A DNA stretch of 64,000 bases from Kordia sp039026955. GTDB taxonomy: Bacteria; Bacteroidota; Bacteroidia; Flavobacteriales; Flavobacteriaceae. A program made the position numbers and the translations under genes. Below the pieces are notes generated by a model. It was given only the letters and a program-made list of their open reading frames with translations, was not told where the DNA came from and did not search any database. Each line of letters begins with the position of its first letter. Positions within the stretch are counted from its first letter, which is position 1. The DNA lies in assembly GCA_039026955.1 (NCBI GenBank), contig JBCCLH010000029.1:14093-78092 (forward strand), written 5' to 3'. Of the stretch, positions 36,082 to 44,975 are shown piece after piece.

Positions 36082-37422
36082 ATGGAAGAATTAAAAAAAG
36101 CATTAGAACTCAAAAAAGAACTAGATTCTCTAAGACCAATCGATGCGGAAATGGAAGCGATTATCATGCAGAAATTTCGCTTGGATTGGAATTACCATTC
36201 AAATCATTTAGAGGGAAATACGCTCACGTACGGAGAGACTAAAGCTTTATTATTATTCAATATTACAGCACAAGGAAAACCACTCAAAGATCACATTGAA
36301 GTCACAGGGCATAATGAAGCGATTAATTGGGTAATTGATGTTGTAAAAGGCGAATATCCATTAACAGAAAATTTTATTCGACAAATTCACTCGCTGTTAC
36401 TGAAAGAGCCGTACGAAGTTGATGCAGAAACACCAGATGGAAAGCCCACAAAAAAGAAGGTTCATGTTGGGGAATACAAAAAAACATCCAATCACGTAAA
36501 AACAGTTACAGGAGAAATCTTTCGTTTTGCAACATCAGAAGAAACACCTGCAAAAATGACCGATTTGCTCAGCTGGTACAACAATAAAATTGCAGAAGAA
36601 ACAGTAAATCCAATATTACTCGCAGCAGAATTTCACTATAAATTTATACGAATTCATCCATTCGATGATGGAAACGGTCGTACCGCACGAATTATCATGA
36701 ATTTTGTATTAATGAAATACGGTTTTCCACCAACCATCATCAAAACCGAAGACAAAGAAAACTACTTTGCTGCTTTACGCCTTGCCGATACTGGGAATAT
36801 AGAAGCGTTTATTCAATACATTGCGCAAAACTTAATACATTCTTTGGAGTTGATGATTGCTGGTGCTAAAGGAGAAACTATTGAGGAAGATGATGATATT
36901 GAGAAAGAAGTGGCTTTATTGGAGCAGCGATTTAAGCATATAAATAATGCGGTTACTTTAAAAAGTCAAGAAGAGGTAATGAAAATCTATGATAATTTTA
37001 TAAAAGAATTTTCAAAAAAGATAGAAGAGAGACAGTCAAATCTATTTAAAAAATTTTATTCAAAATTTGATTTTCGTTCAAGTTTTATTAAAGATGATCG
37101 TAAATTCTTTCGACACATAAAGACTAATGAATTATCTACAAATATAAATACTATTGATAAGTATTTAATATACGTCTATTTTCATATACTAAACTCAAAA
37201 GTAATTTCTAATACTTTTGAGTTTGAAGTGATTTTTGAATTTGGAAAAGAAGAATATAAAGTGTTATGGCTTAAATCAGCAAAAGCATATAAATGTTTTG
37301 CGAAAAGAAAATACGGAGAATTATTAACAGCAGATGAAATGGATTTTATGGTAAATAAAAGTGTGAAATTACATAGAGATTCACTTAAAAATGTAATCGA
37401 GCAAAAAGAAAACACAAATTAA
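36082..37422 (+). CDS. Fic-domain protein (AMP transferase family), self-inhibited type
   Basis: 446 residues. The Fic active site HPFDDGNGR begins at H192 and is complete. The N-terminal SNHLEG (S40 to E44-G45) is the S/TxxxE(G/N) inhibitory motif, so this is a class II Fic protein whose own helix blocks ATP. Such enzymes usually AMPylate protein hydroxyls. The C-terminal ~170 residues (after EEDDDIEKEVALLEQRF) are charged, AT-rich in DNA and unlike the winged-helix tail often found; I recognise no domain there. I chose ATG 36082 because the in-frame GTG at 36064 lies inside the -7 box. Confidence 0.88.
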   Translation: MEELKKALELKKELDSLRPIDAEMEAIIMQKFRLDWNYHSNHLEGNTLTYGETKALLLFNITAQGKPLKDHIEVTGHNEAINWVIDVVKGEYPLTENFIRQIHSLLLKEPYEVDAETPDGKPTKKKVHVGEYKKTSNHVKTVTGEIFRFATSEETPAKMTDLLSWYNNKIAEETVNPILLAAEFHYKFIRIHPFDDGNGRTARIIMNFVLMKYGFPPTIIKTEDKENYFAALRLADTGNIEAFIQYIAQNLIHSLELMIAGAKGETIEEDDDIEKEVALLEQRFKHINNAVTLKSQEEVMKIYDNFIKEFSKKIEERQSNLFKKFYSKFDFRSSFIKDDRKFFRHIKTNELSTNINTIDKYLIYVYFHILNSKVISNTFEFEVIFEFGKEEYKVLWLKSAKAYKCFAKRKYGELLTADEMDFMVNKSVKLHRDSLKNVIEQKENTN

Positions 37423-37445
37423 CAAATCCACAAAAAACGAATAAA

Positions 37446-37645
37446 CAAACAACCGACAACGGAGCACAGCGACCAACTCACAACCAAAGAAATAAAATGT
37501 AAAATACAAAACCGCAAAATGTAAAATGAAAAAGTAATTTCCAAACACCAAACACCAAACACCAAACACCCAACACCCAACACCAAAAACCCAACACCCA
37601 ACACCAAAAACCCAACACCCAACACCAAAAACCCAATACCCAACA
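37446..37645 (+). repeat. 80-bp module plus 7-bp tandem array ending at the uvrC start
   Basis: The module at about 37446-37542 matches 31969-32050 (GCAGCGACCAAC-like start, 19-base identical block at its end). The array at 37543-37645 is AAACACC four times, then a 21-bp period CAACACC-CAACACC-AAAAACC three times, then CAATACC and CAACA directly before ATG. The plus strand has eight CCC runs, so the minus strand has eight GGG runs with short loops. Confidence 0.9.
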
Positions 37646-39436
37646 ATGACCAAAACCCTAGAATTACAACTAAAAACCTTACCAACCAATCCTGGCGTAT
37701 ATCAATACTACGATAAGGACGGAAAGTTGTTGTACGTGGGAAAGGCAAAAAACCTAAAAAAACGTGTCACTTCCTATTTTACCAAGAAACACGAATATGG
37801 AAAAACACGCGTGATGGTGAAAAAAATTGTAGAAATCAAACATATTGTGGTTGCTACAGAAACAGATGCGTTATTGTTGGAAAATAATCTCATCAAAAAA
37901 TACCAACCGCGCTACAATGTGATGTTGAAAGATGACAAATCCTATCCGTGGATTTGTATCAAAAACGAACGCTTTCCACGCGTATTTCCAACCCGCAAAA
38001 TGATCAAAGACGGTTCGGAATATTTTGGTCCGTATACAAGTATGAAAACGGTGCGAACGTTGTTGGATTTAATCAAAGGACTCTATCCGTTGCGAACCTG
38101 TAATTACGATCTCTCACAAGAAAAAATAGACGCGGGCAAATACAAAGTCTGTCTCGAATATCATTTGGGCAATTGTTACGGTCCGTGCGAAGGCTTTCAA
38201 ACCGTGCAAAGTTACGACGAGCAAATTGTGGCGATTCGTAAAATCATCAAAGGAAACTTCAAAGATTCATTGAATCAGTTCAAAGCGCAAATGAAAGCAC
38301 ATGCGGAAGCAATGGAGTTTGAACAAGCCCAAAAAGTCAAGGAAAAAATAGAGGTTTTAGAAAACTATCAAGTGAAATCTACGATTGTCAATCCGAAAAT
38401 TAACAATGTGGATGTTTTTTCAATTATTTCGGATGAAAGCTTTGGCTATATCAACTTCTTGGAACTGTCGTTAGGTTCGATCATTCGCTCACATACGTTA
38501 GAAATCAAGAAAAAACTAGACGAAACAGACAAGGAATTGTTAGAATTGGCAATCACAGAAATTCACCAACGTTTCAAAACAAATTCCAAAGAACTCTACG
38601 TACCTTTTGAAGTCGAAGTGGGCGAAAAATTCAAAATTACCGTACCAAAATTGGGCGATAAAAAACGCATTCTCGATCTGTCGTTACGAAATGCCAAATA
38701 CTTCCGTCAAGAACGCTTCAAGCAAATCAAACTGACTGATCCGGACAAACATGTCAATCGTATCATGTCGCAAATGAAAAAGGATTTACGCCTATCGGAA
38801 GAGCCGCGACATATCGAATGTTTTGATAACTCCAACATTCAAGGAACCAATCCGGTGGCGGCATGTGTGGTCTTTAAAAACGGAAAACCGAGCAAAAAAG
38901 AATACCGTCATTTCAATATAAAAACGGTGGTGGGTCCAGACGATTTTGCATCGATGGAAGAAGTCGTATACCGTCGTTACAAACGCTTGGTTGAAGAAGA
39001 GCAACCACTACCGCAATTAATTGTAATTGACGGTGGAAAAGGACAACTTTCTTCGGCGTTAAAAAGTTTAGATGCCTTACATTTACGAGGAAAAATAGCG
39101 ATTATCGGAATTGCAAAGCGTTTGGAAGAAATTTATTATCCAGGCGATTCCATTCCGTTATATTTAGACAAAAAAAGTGAAACGCTCAAAATCATACAGC
39201 ATTTGCGAAATGAAGCGCACCGATTCGGAATTACATTTCACCGTAATAAACGAAGCAATAGTGCGTTAAATTCAGAGTTGGAAACCATTCCTGGAATTGG
39301 CGAAAAAACCATTGTGGAACTCTTAAAAAAGTTCAAGTCGGTCAAGCGAATTTCGGCAGCATCACTTGAAGAAATTTCGGTAGTAGTAGGAAATAGCAGA
39401 GCAAAAAAAATATACGATAACTTTCAAAAAAAATAG
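37646..39436 (+). CDS. uvrC: Excinuclease ABC subunit C
   Basis: 596 residues. Makes both incisions in nucleotide excision repair with UvrA/UvrB. The GIY-YIG nuclease domain is at the N-terminus (GVYQYYDKDGKLLYVGKAKNL split around residues 14-35), a UVR motif near 205-240 (FEQAQKVKEKIEVLE), the RNase H-like C-terminal nuclease around LIVIDGGKGQLSSA (~455), and helix-hairpin-helix GIGEKTIVELLKKF at the end. Its ATG immediately follows a 103-bp C/A heptamer array without any ribosome-binding sequence. The patatin-like gene follows after 10 bases. Confidence 0.95.
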   Translation: MTKTLELQLKTLPTNPGVYQYYDKDGKLLYVGKAKNLKKRVTSYFTKKHEYGKTRVMVKKIVEIKHIVVATETDALLLENNLIKKYQPRYNVMLKDDKSYPWICIKNERFPRVFPTRKMIKDGSEYFGPYTSMKTVRTLLDLIKGLYPLRTCNYDLSQEKIDAGKYKVCLEYHLGNCYGPCEGFQTVQSYDEQIVAIRKIIKGNFKDSLNQFKAQMKAHAEAMEFEQAQKVKEKIEVLENYQVKSTIVNPKINNVDVFSIISDESFGYINFLELSLGSIIRSHTLEIKKKLDETDKELLELAITEIHQRFKTNSKELYVPFEVEVGEKFKITVPKLGDKKRILDLSLRNAKYFRQERFKQIKLTDPDKHVNRIMSQMKKDLRLSEEPRHIECFDNSNIQGTNPVAACVVFKNGKPSKKEYRHFNIKTVVGPDDFASMEEVVYRRYKRLVEEEQPLPQLIVIDGGKGQLSSALKSLDALHLRGKIAIIGIAKRLEEIYYPGDSIPLYLDKKSETLKIIQHLRNEAHRFGITFHRNKRSNSALNSELETIPGIGEKTIVELLKKFKSVKRISAASLEEISVVVGNSRAKKIYDNFQKK

Positions 39437-39446
39437 CGCCCAAATC

Positions 39447-41669
39447 ATGAAAAGATGGCTGTTCATCTGTATTGCAATATTGAGTTTTAGTACGGTTTCC
39501 GCACAAGAAAAACGTGACAAGAACGATCTAAAAGTTGGGTTGGTATTAAGTGGTGGCGGTGCCAAAGGATTGGCGCATATTGGAACACTGAAAATTATTG
39601 ATAGTTTGGGAATTCGGGTCGATTATGTGGGCGGAACGAGCATGGGTGCGATTATTGGTTCGCTCTATTCTTCAGGCTACACAGGCGCACAAATTGATTC
39701 TATCTTTAAAAAAACTGATTTAAACGTGTTGATTCAAGATGAATTGCCACGTTCTGCCAAAACTTTTTACGAAAAAGAAGATGCCGAACGCTATGCAATC
39801 ACGTTGCCATTTGACGATTTCAAGGTGACTTTTCCGTCGTCAATTTCCAAAGGGCAAAATGTGTATAACAGTCTCGCACAATTGCTACTACATGTAGATG
39901 ATATTGATGATTTTAGCAAGTTGCCAATTCCGTTTTTGTGTATTGCATCCGATATTGAAAAAGGCGAACAAGTCATTTTAGAAAGTGGTTATTTACCAGA
40001 TGCGATCACCGCAAGTGGCGCGTTTCCGTCATTGTTTGAACCAATTCCAATGGGCGAGCGTTTGCTAATTGATGGTGGAGTAACCAACAACTATCCAATT
40101 GACGAAATCAAAGCGAAAGGTGTCGATATCATCATTGGTGTGGATGTGCAAGACGATTTGGCAGGAAGAGAAAAACTGCAATCGGCTCCTGGAATCTTGA
40201 CACAGATCAACAACTTCCGAACGATCAACGCGATGAAAACTAAGCGCAAGCAAACGGATGTGTATATTCGTCCAGATATTAATGGTTTTTCGGTCATTGC
40301 ATTTGACAAAGGTCGCGAATTGATTGATCGTGGAGAAGTAGCAGGAAGAGCGCAAGCAGAAGCGCTAAAAGCAATCGCAGCACAGCAACAGCAAAAACGA
40401 AATATTCTGCCAGTAAAAGCACAGGATTCCATCATGATCAATTACATACACTTGCGTGGAAGCGAAAACTTCCCGAGATCGTATGTACGTGGAAAACTTC
40501 GTTTCAAAACTCCAACCAAAATACCGTTCAAAAAATTTACAGAAGGAATTGGAAACTTGGCGGCGACAGGCAACTTTACAGGAATTCGATACAAACGATT
40601 GAAAAATGCAGATGGTACTGAAGACATTATTTTAAATCTGCGAGAAAAGCCAAACACTACATTTTTACGTTTAGCGGCACATTACGATGATGTTTACAAA
40701 ACAGCGGGATTGATCAATGTGACCAAGAAAAAACTGTTGTTCCAAAACGACGTCGCTTCATTCGATTTTATCATTGGTGACAACATTCGATACAACTTTG
40801 AATACTATCTTGACAAAGGCTATTATTGGAGTATTGGATTCAAATCGCGCTTCAATAGTTTTGAGCGCGGTGTAAATTATGATTTGATTTCTGACGATAC
40901 CACTAATCCAGATTTAAATAGAATCGATATTGAAGTTTCCGATTTTACCAATCAACTGTATTTTCAAACAGTCGTTCGGGAGGAATTTGTTTTGGGTATA
41001 GGAGGCGAACACAAACGCTTAAAAATTGCTTCCGAAACCATTAGTAACGGCGAAGAAGAAGAAACCATCTTTGAACGTAGTGATTTTGTAGCTCCTTTCG
41101 CTTTTCTAAAATTAGACACCTACGACAACAAATACTTTCCATCGGACGGATTGTTCTTTTCAGGAGATTTTCACTGGTATATCTACTCGTCAGACTTTAA
41201 CAAAAACTTTGATCCGTTCTCGATAGCAAGAGCAAAAATTGGCTATGCGACGCCATTGTTTAGCAATATTTCACTAAATATTTCTTCAGAAGGTGGATTT
41301 AAACTGGGTGAGCCAGGTACGACTTCGTTAGACTTTGTGTTGGGTGGATTCGGGAATAATTTCATCAATAATTATATTTACTTTCTAGGATATGATTTTC
41401 TGAGTTTTGCAGGAAATAGTTTTGTAAAAGGAACACTGACGTTGGATTATAATTTCTTGGACAAACACCACTTAAACTTCACCGCAAACTACGCCAATGC
41501 AGGAAACAACATCTTTGACGATGGAGAATGGTTTACCAGACCGACGTTTAGTGGCTATGCTTTTGGTTATGGTTTTGAAACTTTTTTCGGTCCGTTACAA
41601 TTCAAATATTCATGGACGCCAGATCAAGAGCAGGATCAGCTGTATTTTAGTATTGGTTTCTGGTTTTAA
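39447..41669 (+). CDS. Patatin-like phospholipase fused to an outer-membrane barrel
   Basis: 740 residues. A signal peptide (LFICIAILSFSTVSAQ) leads into a patatin domain: oxyanion loop SGGGAKG (35-41), nucleophile S65 in GGTSMG, and the dyad aspartate about D209 in LIDGGVTNNYP. A POTRA-like segment (~330-400) and a C-terminal 16-strand BamA/surface-antigen barrel ending SIGFWF follow. This layout resembles type Vd autotransporters such as PlpD, where the barrel exposes or releases a lipase. It is likely co-transcribed with uvrC (10-base gap). Confidence 0.85.
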   Translation: MKRWLFICIAILSFSTVSAQEKRDKNDLKVGLVLSGGGAKGLAHIGTLKIIDSLGIRVDYVGGTSMGAIIGSLYSSGYTGAQIDSIFKKTDLNVLIQDELPRSAKTFYEKEDAERYAITLPFDDFKVTFPSSISKGQNVYNSLAQLLLHVDDIDDFSKLPIPFLCIASDIEKGEQVILESGYLPDAITASGAFPSLFEPIPMGERLLIDGGVTNNYPIDEIKAKGVDIIIGVDVQDDLAGREKLQSAPGILTQINNFRTINAMKTKRKQTDVYIRPDINGFSVIAFDKGRELIDRGEVAGRAQAEALKAIAAQQQQKRNILPVKAQDSIMINYIHLRGSENFPRSYVRGKLRFKTPTKIPFKKFTEGIGNLAATGNFTGIRYKRLKNADGTEDIILNLREKPNTTFLRLAAHYDDVYKTAGLINVTKKKLLFQNDVASFDFIIGDNIRYNFEYYLDKGYYWSIGFKSRFNSFERGVNYDLISDDTTNPDLNRIDIEVSDFTNQLYFQTVVREEFVLGIGGEHKRLKIASETISNGEEEETIFERSDFVAPFAFLKLDTYDNKYFPSDGLFFSGDFHWYIYSSDFNKNFDPFSIARAKIGYATPLFSNISLNISSEGGFKLGEPGTTSLDFVLGGFGNNFINNYIYFLGYDFLSFAGNSFVKGTLTLDYNFLDKHHLNFTANYANAGNNIFDDGEWFTRPTFSGYAFGYGFETFFGPLQFKYSWTPDQEQDQLYFSIGFWF

Positions 41670-41728
41670 TAAGTTAAATTATTTGTGATGCGTTAACTCT
41701 AAAGAATAGTATCTAGAAATACTTTGAT

Positions 41729-41838
41729 ACGTCATTACGAGAAGCGATAGCGACGTAGTAATCTGTTTGTTGTAGAATGTATTTGCTATTTGAAGTAACA
41801 GATTGCCACGAATTTCTATAAAATTCTCGCAAAGACGT
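41729..41838. repeat. Palindromic intergenic repeat, family 1, copy 4
   Basis: Begins ACGTCATTACGAGAAG and ends CTCGCAAAGACGT, where the usual CAATGACG has become CAAAGACG. The gap 41670-42306 holds this copy, copy 5, the 33-base unit at 41861-41893 and no gene I can support. Confidence 0.8.
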
Positions 41839-41860
41839 ATCAAAAAATCAAAATATTGAC

Positions 41861-41893
41861 ACATTTTCAAATCATCAAATCGTTACATTAAAA
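41861..41893 (+). repeat. 33-base dispersed repeat
   Basis: Differs at two positions from 10080-10112 (begins ACATTTTCAAAT, ends GTTACATTAAAA) and matches 9851-9872 in inverse orientation. Confidence 0.75.
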
Positions 41894-41917
41894 ATAGTAT
41901 CGAGAAGTCCTTTGATC

Positions 41918-42024
41918 CGTCATTACGAGGAAGTATGACGAAGTAATCTTTTTGTATCGTTGTAAATATTGTCTACGAAAGAAACAGATTGCCACGAATT
42001 TCTATAAAATTCTCGCAAAGACGT
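41918..42024. repeat. Palindromic intergenic repeat, family 1, copy 5
   Basis: Shares the mutated right end CTCGCAAAGACGT with copy 4; the two also agree in ~20 bases upstream, so they look like a local duplication of about 130 bp. Confidence 0.8.
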
Positions 42025-42306
42025 TTCAAAAAGCCAAAAGTTTTCCAATCAAATCAAACGCAAACCTGATTTCAATCATAAAAAATCTCCAAATAATTAC
42101 GATATTTGTGTACAGATGATTAAAATTCTCTGCTAAATTATTAGAAGTGAAACCTTTTTGGAACGACTTACTAGCGCATTTACACTATCTTATCAAGCGA
42201 AATCCTGAATAAGATACAGTTGTTTTTTTGCTAAATGTGAAACAAATTCTTCACATTTTTCTATATCTTTTTACAGCATTATTTACGAGTACAAAAAAAT
42301 AACAAT

Positions 42307-43464
42307 ATGCCTTTTTATCATAAACTAGGAACTATTCCACCCAAACGACACACTATTTTTAGAAAGCCAAACGGCGATTTATATTACGAACAACTTTTTG
42401 GAACGATTGGTTTTGACGGAATGTCTACCAACAGTTACCACGAACACAGACCGACACAGGTTAAAGAAATACGCAAGCAATACAGCGTAAAACCAAAGGT
42501 TGCGAGAGCGAATAACATGCAGTCGTATCGCTTCCGCGGATTTCAAGTGCCGCCAGAAGCAGATTATTTAGACAGTAGAAAAGTAGTCTTAACCAATAGT
42601 GATTGCAACATCATCTTAGCCGCACCACAAGAATCTACACGTGACTATTTCTACAAAAACACCGACGCAGACGAATTAATCTTTATCCACAAAGGAACGG
42701 GAAAACTGCGCACCATGCTCGGAAATCTTGATTTCAAATATGGAGATTATTTGCTTGTACCACGTGGAATCATTTACAAACTTGATTTTGATACAGACGA
42801 CAACCGTTTGTTCATTGTAGAATCATACCGACCGATTTACACGCCAAAACGCTACCGAAACTGGTTTGGACAATTACTAGAACATTCGCCTTTCTGTGAG
42901 CGTGACATTCGTAGGCCGCACGAATTGGAAACCAACTACGAAAAAGGAGACTTTATGATCAAGGTGAAAAAGCAAGGAGACATTTTTGAAATGATCTACG
43001 CAACACATCCGTTTGATGTCATTGGCTATGATGGCTACAACTATCCGTACGCTTTTTCTATTCACGATTTTGAACCCATCACAGGACGCATTCACCAACC
43101 GCCGCCAGTACATCAGACTTTTGAAACCGATGCTTTTGTGGTATGCTCGTTTGTACCAAGACTCTACGATTATCATCCAGAAAGCATTCCGGCACCATAC
43201 AATCACAGCAATATTGACAGCGATGAAGTATTGTATTATGTAGATGGTGACTTTATGAGTCGAAACGATATTGATGCGGGACATATTTCGCTGCATCCAG
43301 CGGGAATTCCGCATGGACCACACCCAGGAGCGGTAGAACGCAGTATTGGTCAGACAGAAACGGAAGAATTAGCTGTGATGGTGGATACCTTCAAACCATT
43401 GCAAGTAACAGAAGAAGCGATGAAAATTGCCGATGAAGACTATTTCAAATCTTGGTTAGAATAA
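42307..43464 (+). CDS. hmgA: Homogentisate 1,2-dioxygenase
   Basis: 385 residues. Opens the homogentisate ring to maleylacetoacetate in tyrosine/phenylalanine degradation. It is of the short Bacteroidota type (human and Pseudomonas enzymes have about 440). The cupin region is evident: DELIFIHKGTGKLRTMLG and GDYLLVPRGIIYKLDF near residues 120-160, and the C-terminal metal-site area LHPAGIPHGPHPGAVERSIG near 325. TATCTTTT at 42264-42271 is an imperfect -7 box. hppD, which produces its substrate, lies 119 bases downstream on the same strand. Confidence 0.93.
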   Translation: MPFYHKLGTIPPKRHTIFRKPNGDLYYEQLFGTIGFDGMSTNSYHEHRPTQVKEIRKQYSVKPKVARANNMQSYRFRGFQVPPEADYLDSRKVVLTNSDCNIILAAPQESTRDYFYKNTDADELIFIHKGTGKLRTMLGNLDFKYGDYLLVPRGIIYKLDFDTDDNRLFIVESYRPIYTPKRYRNWFGQLLEHSPFCERDIRRPHELETNYEKGDFMIKVKKQGDIFEMIYATHPFDVIGYDGYNYPYAFSIHDFEPITGRIHQPPPVHQTFETDAFVVCSFVPRLYDYHPESIPAPYNHSNIDSDEVLYYVDGDFMSRNDIDAGHISLHPAGIPHGPHPGAVERSIGQTETEELAVMVDTFKPLQVTEEAMKIADEDYFKSWLE

Positions 43465-43469
43465 TTCGC

Positions 43470-43520
43470 ATGAAACAACAAACAACGACAATCGCAACGC
43501 ATATTCGTGCCATGTGGTAA
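43470..43520 (+). CDS. Possible 16-residue peptide between hmgA and hppD
   Basis: A short frame encoding MKQQTTTIATHIRAMW begins 5 bases after the hmgA stop. It could be chance, the remnant of a gene or a leader. Only its position between two pathway genes argues for it. Confidence 0.15.
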   Translation: MKQQTTTIATHIRAMW

Positions 43521-43583
43521 ATAAGAGCCATTATTTACACAAAAACATATAAAAACGAATTCAATGCAATAAAAATTAACAAG

Positions 43584-44747
43584 ATGGCAGCAGAAATAAA
43601 AAACCTAAGAGATTTACAAAATACAGAATACGGACTCAAAAAATTATTTGAAGAAGCAGAAGACTTTCTTCCATTATTAGGAACGGATTATGTAGAATTA
43701 TACGTGGGGAATGCAAAACAATCGGCACACTTCTACAAAACAGCGTTCGGATTTCAATCAGAAGCCTATGCAGGTTTGGAAACAGGATTGACTGACCGAG
43801 TTTCGTATGTATTAAAACAAGATAAAATTCGCCTCGTATTGACGACTCCATTGACAAAAGGTGGAAAAATCAACGAGCATATCGATCTACATGGTGACGG
43901 TGTAAAAGTAGTAGCACTTTGGGTAGAAGACGCAACAAAAGCCTTTAAAGAAACCACTAAAAGAGGCGCAAAACCTTATATGGAGCCAACCAAACAAGAA
44001 GACGAAAACGGATATGTAATTCGCTCCGGAATTTACACGTATGGAGAAACGGTTCACATCTTTGTAGAGCGTAAAAACTACAACGGAATCTTCTTGCCAG
44101 GCTACCGAAAATGGGAATCTCATTACAATCCAGCACCAGTCGGACTAAAATTCATTGATCATATGGTAGGAAATGTAGGTTGGGGAAAAATGAAAGAATG
44201 GTGTGAATTCTACGCGAAAGTCATGGGCTTTGCGCAAATTATTTCCTTTACCGATGATGATATTTCTACCGATTACACTGCGTTGATGAGTAAAGTGATG
44301 AGTAACGGAAACGGACGTATCAAGTTTCCAATCAACGAACCTGCGGAAGGAAAGAAGAAATCACAAATTGAGGAATATCTTGATTTTTACAACGGTGCAG
44401 GTGTACAACACATTGCCGTTGCCACAGATAACATCATTGAAACCGTTTCGCAAATGCGTGAACGCGGTGTGGAATTCTTATACGTTCCAGAAACCTATTA
44501 CGATGACTTATTAGAGCGTGTCGGAGATATTGACGAAGACGTAGAAGAACTCAAAAAACATGGAATTCTAATTGATCGTGACGAAGAAGGCTATTTGTTG
44601 CAGTTGTTTACCAAAACCATTGTAGATAGACCCACAATGTTCTTCGAAATCATTCAACGTAAAGGCGCCCAATCGTTTGGTGTAGGAAACTTTAAAGCAC
44701 TTTTTGAAGCGATTGAAAGAGAACAAGCTGCTCGTGGAACTTTATAA
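43584..44747 (+). CDS. hppD: 4-hydroxyphenylpyruvate dioxygenase
   Basis: 387 residues. Converts 4-hydroxyphenylpyruvate to homogentisate with O2 and Fe(II). Two VOC modules are present, and the iron ligands of the C-terminal half are in place: H193 (FIDHMVGN), H276 (VQHIAVA) and E355 (FFEIIQRKG). Length and motifs match the bacterial/animal family. It acts immediately before HmgA, encoded upstream. The downstream gap to the tryptophan dioxygenase gene holds an inverted-repeat element (44768-44920). Confidence 0.95.
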   Translation: MAAEIKNLRDLQNTEYGLKKLFEEAEDFLPLLGTDYVELYVGNAKQSAHFYKTAFGFQSEAYAGLETGLTDRVSYVLKQDKIRLVLTTPLTKGGKINEHIDLHGDGVKVVALWVEDATKAFKETTKRGAKPYMEPTKQEDENGYVIRSGIYTYGETVHIFVERKNYNGIFLPGYRKWESHYNPAPVGLKFIDHMVGNVGWGKMKEWCEFYAKVMGFAQIISFTDDDISTDYTALMSKVMSNGNGRIKFPINEPAEGKKKSQIEEYLDFYNGAGVQHIAVATDNIIETVSQMRERGVEFLYVPETYYDDLLERVGDIDEDVEELKKHGILIDRDEEGYLLQLFTKTIVDRPTMFFEIIQRKGAQSFGVGNFKALFEAIEREQAARGTL

Positions 44748-44767
44748 CATAATAATGTAGTATTAAA

Positions 44768-44920
44768 AGGTTGTTTATGAAGTGTTTGTTAGCGTCATTC
44801 TGAGCTTGATACTGAAATAAATTCAGCACAGGCTTCAGAATCTCATTATATTGATTTCTAATCTTTATGAGAAACCGAATCAAGTTCGGTTTGACGAAAT
44901 TTATGCTTCATAGACAACCT
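44768..44920. mobile_element. MITE-like inverted-repeat element
   Basis: AGGTTGTTTATGAAG (44768) and CTTCATAGACAACCT (44906) are complementary at 14 of 15 positions. Inside is a second, weaker pair (CGTCATTCTGAGCTTGAT / ATCAAGTTCGGTTTGACG). Total 153 bp, non-coding, between hppD and the dioxygenase gene. Mobility is inferred from structure only. Confidence 0.55.
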
Positions 44921-44975
44921 CATACTAAACATTACAAACAAAACAAAACACCTTTCTCTCCCAAAACACAACAAC

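Noticed and set aside
37543..37645. Possible CRISPR array
   Set aside because: The units are 7 bp and contiguous with no spacers, and no cas gene is nearby.
37381..37748. Two long minus-strand frames with a repeated VFGVGCW-type peptide
   Set aside because: They are the translation of the 7-bp/21-bp DNA array before uvrC and have no start, family or composition of a real protein.
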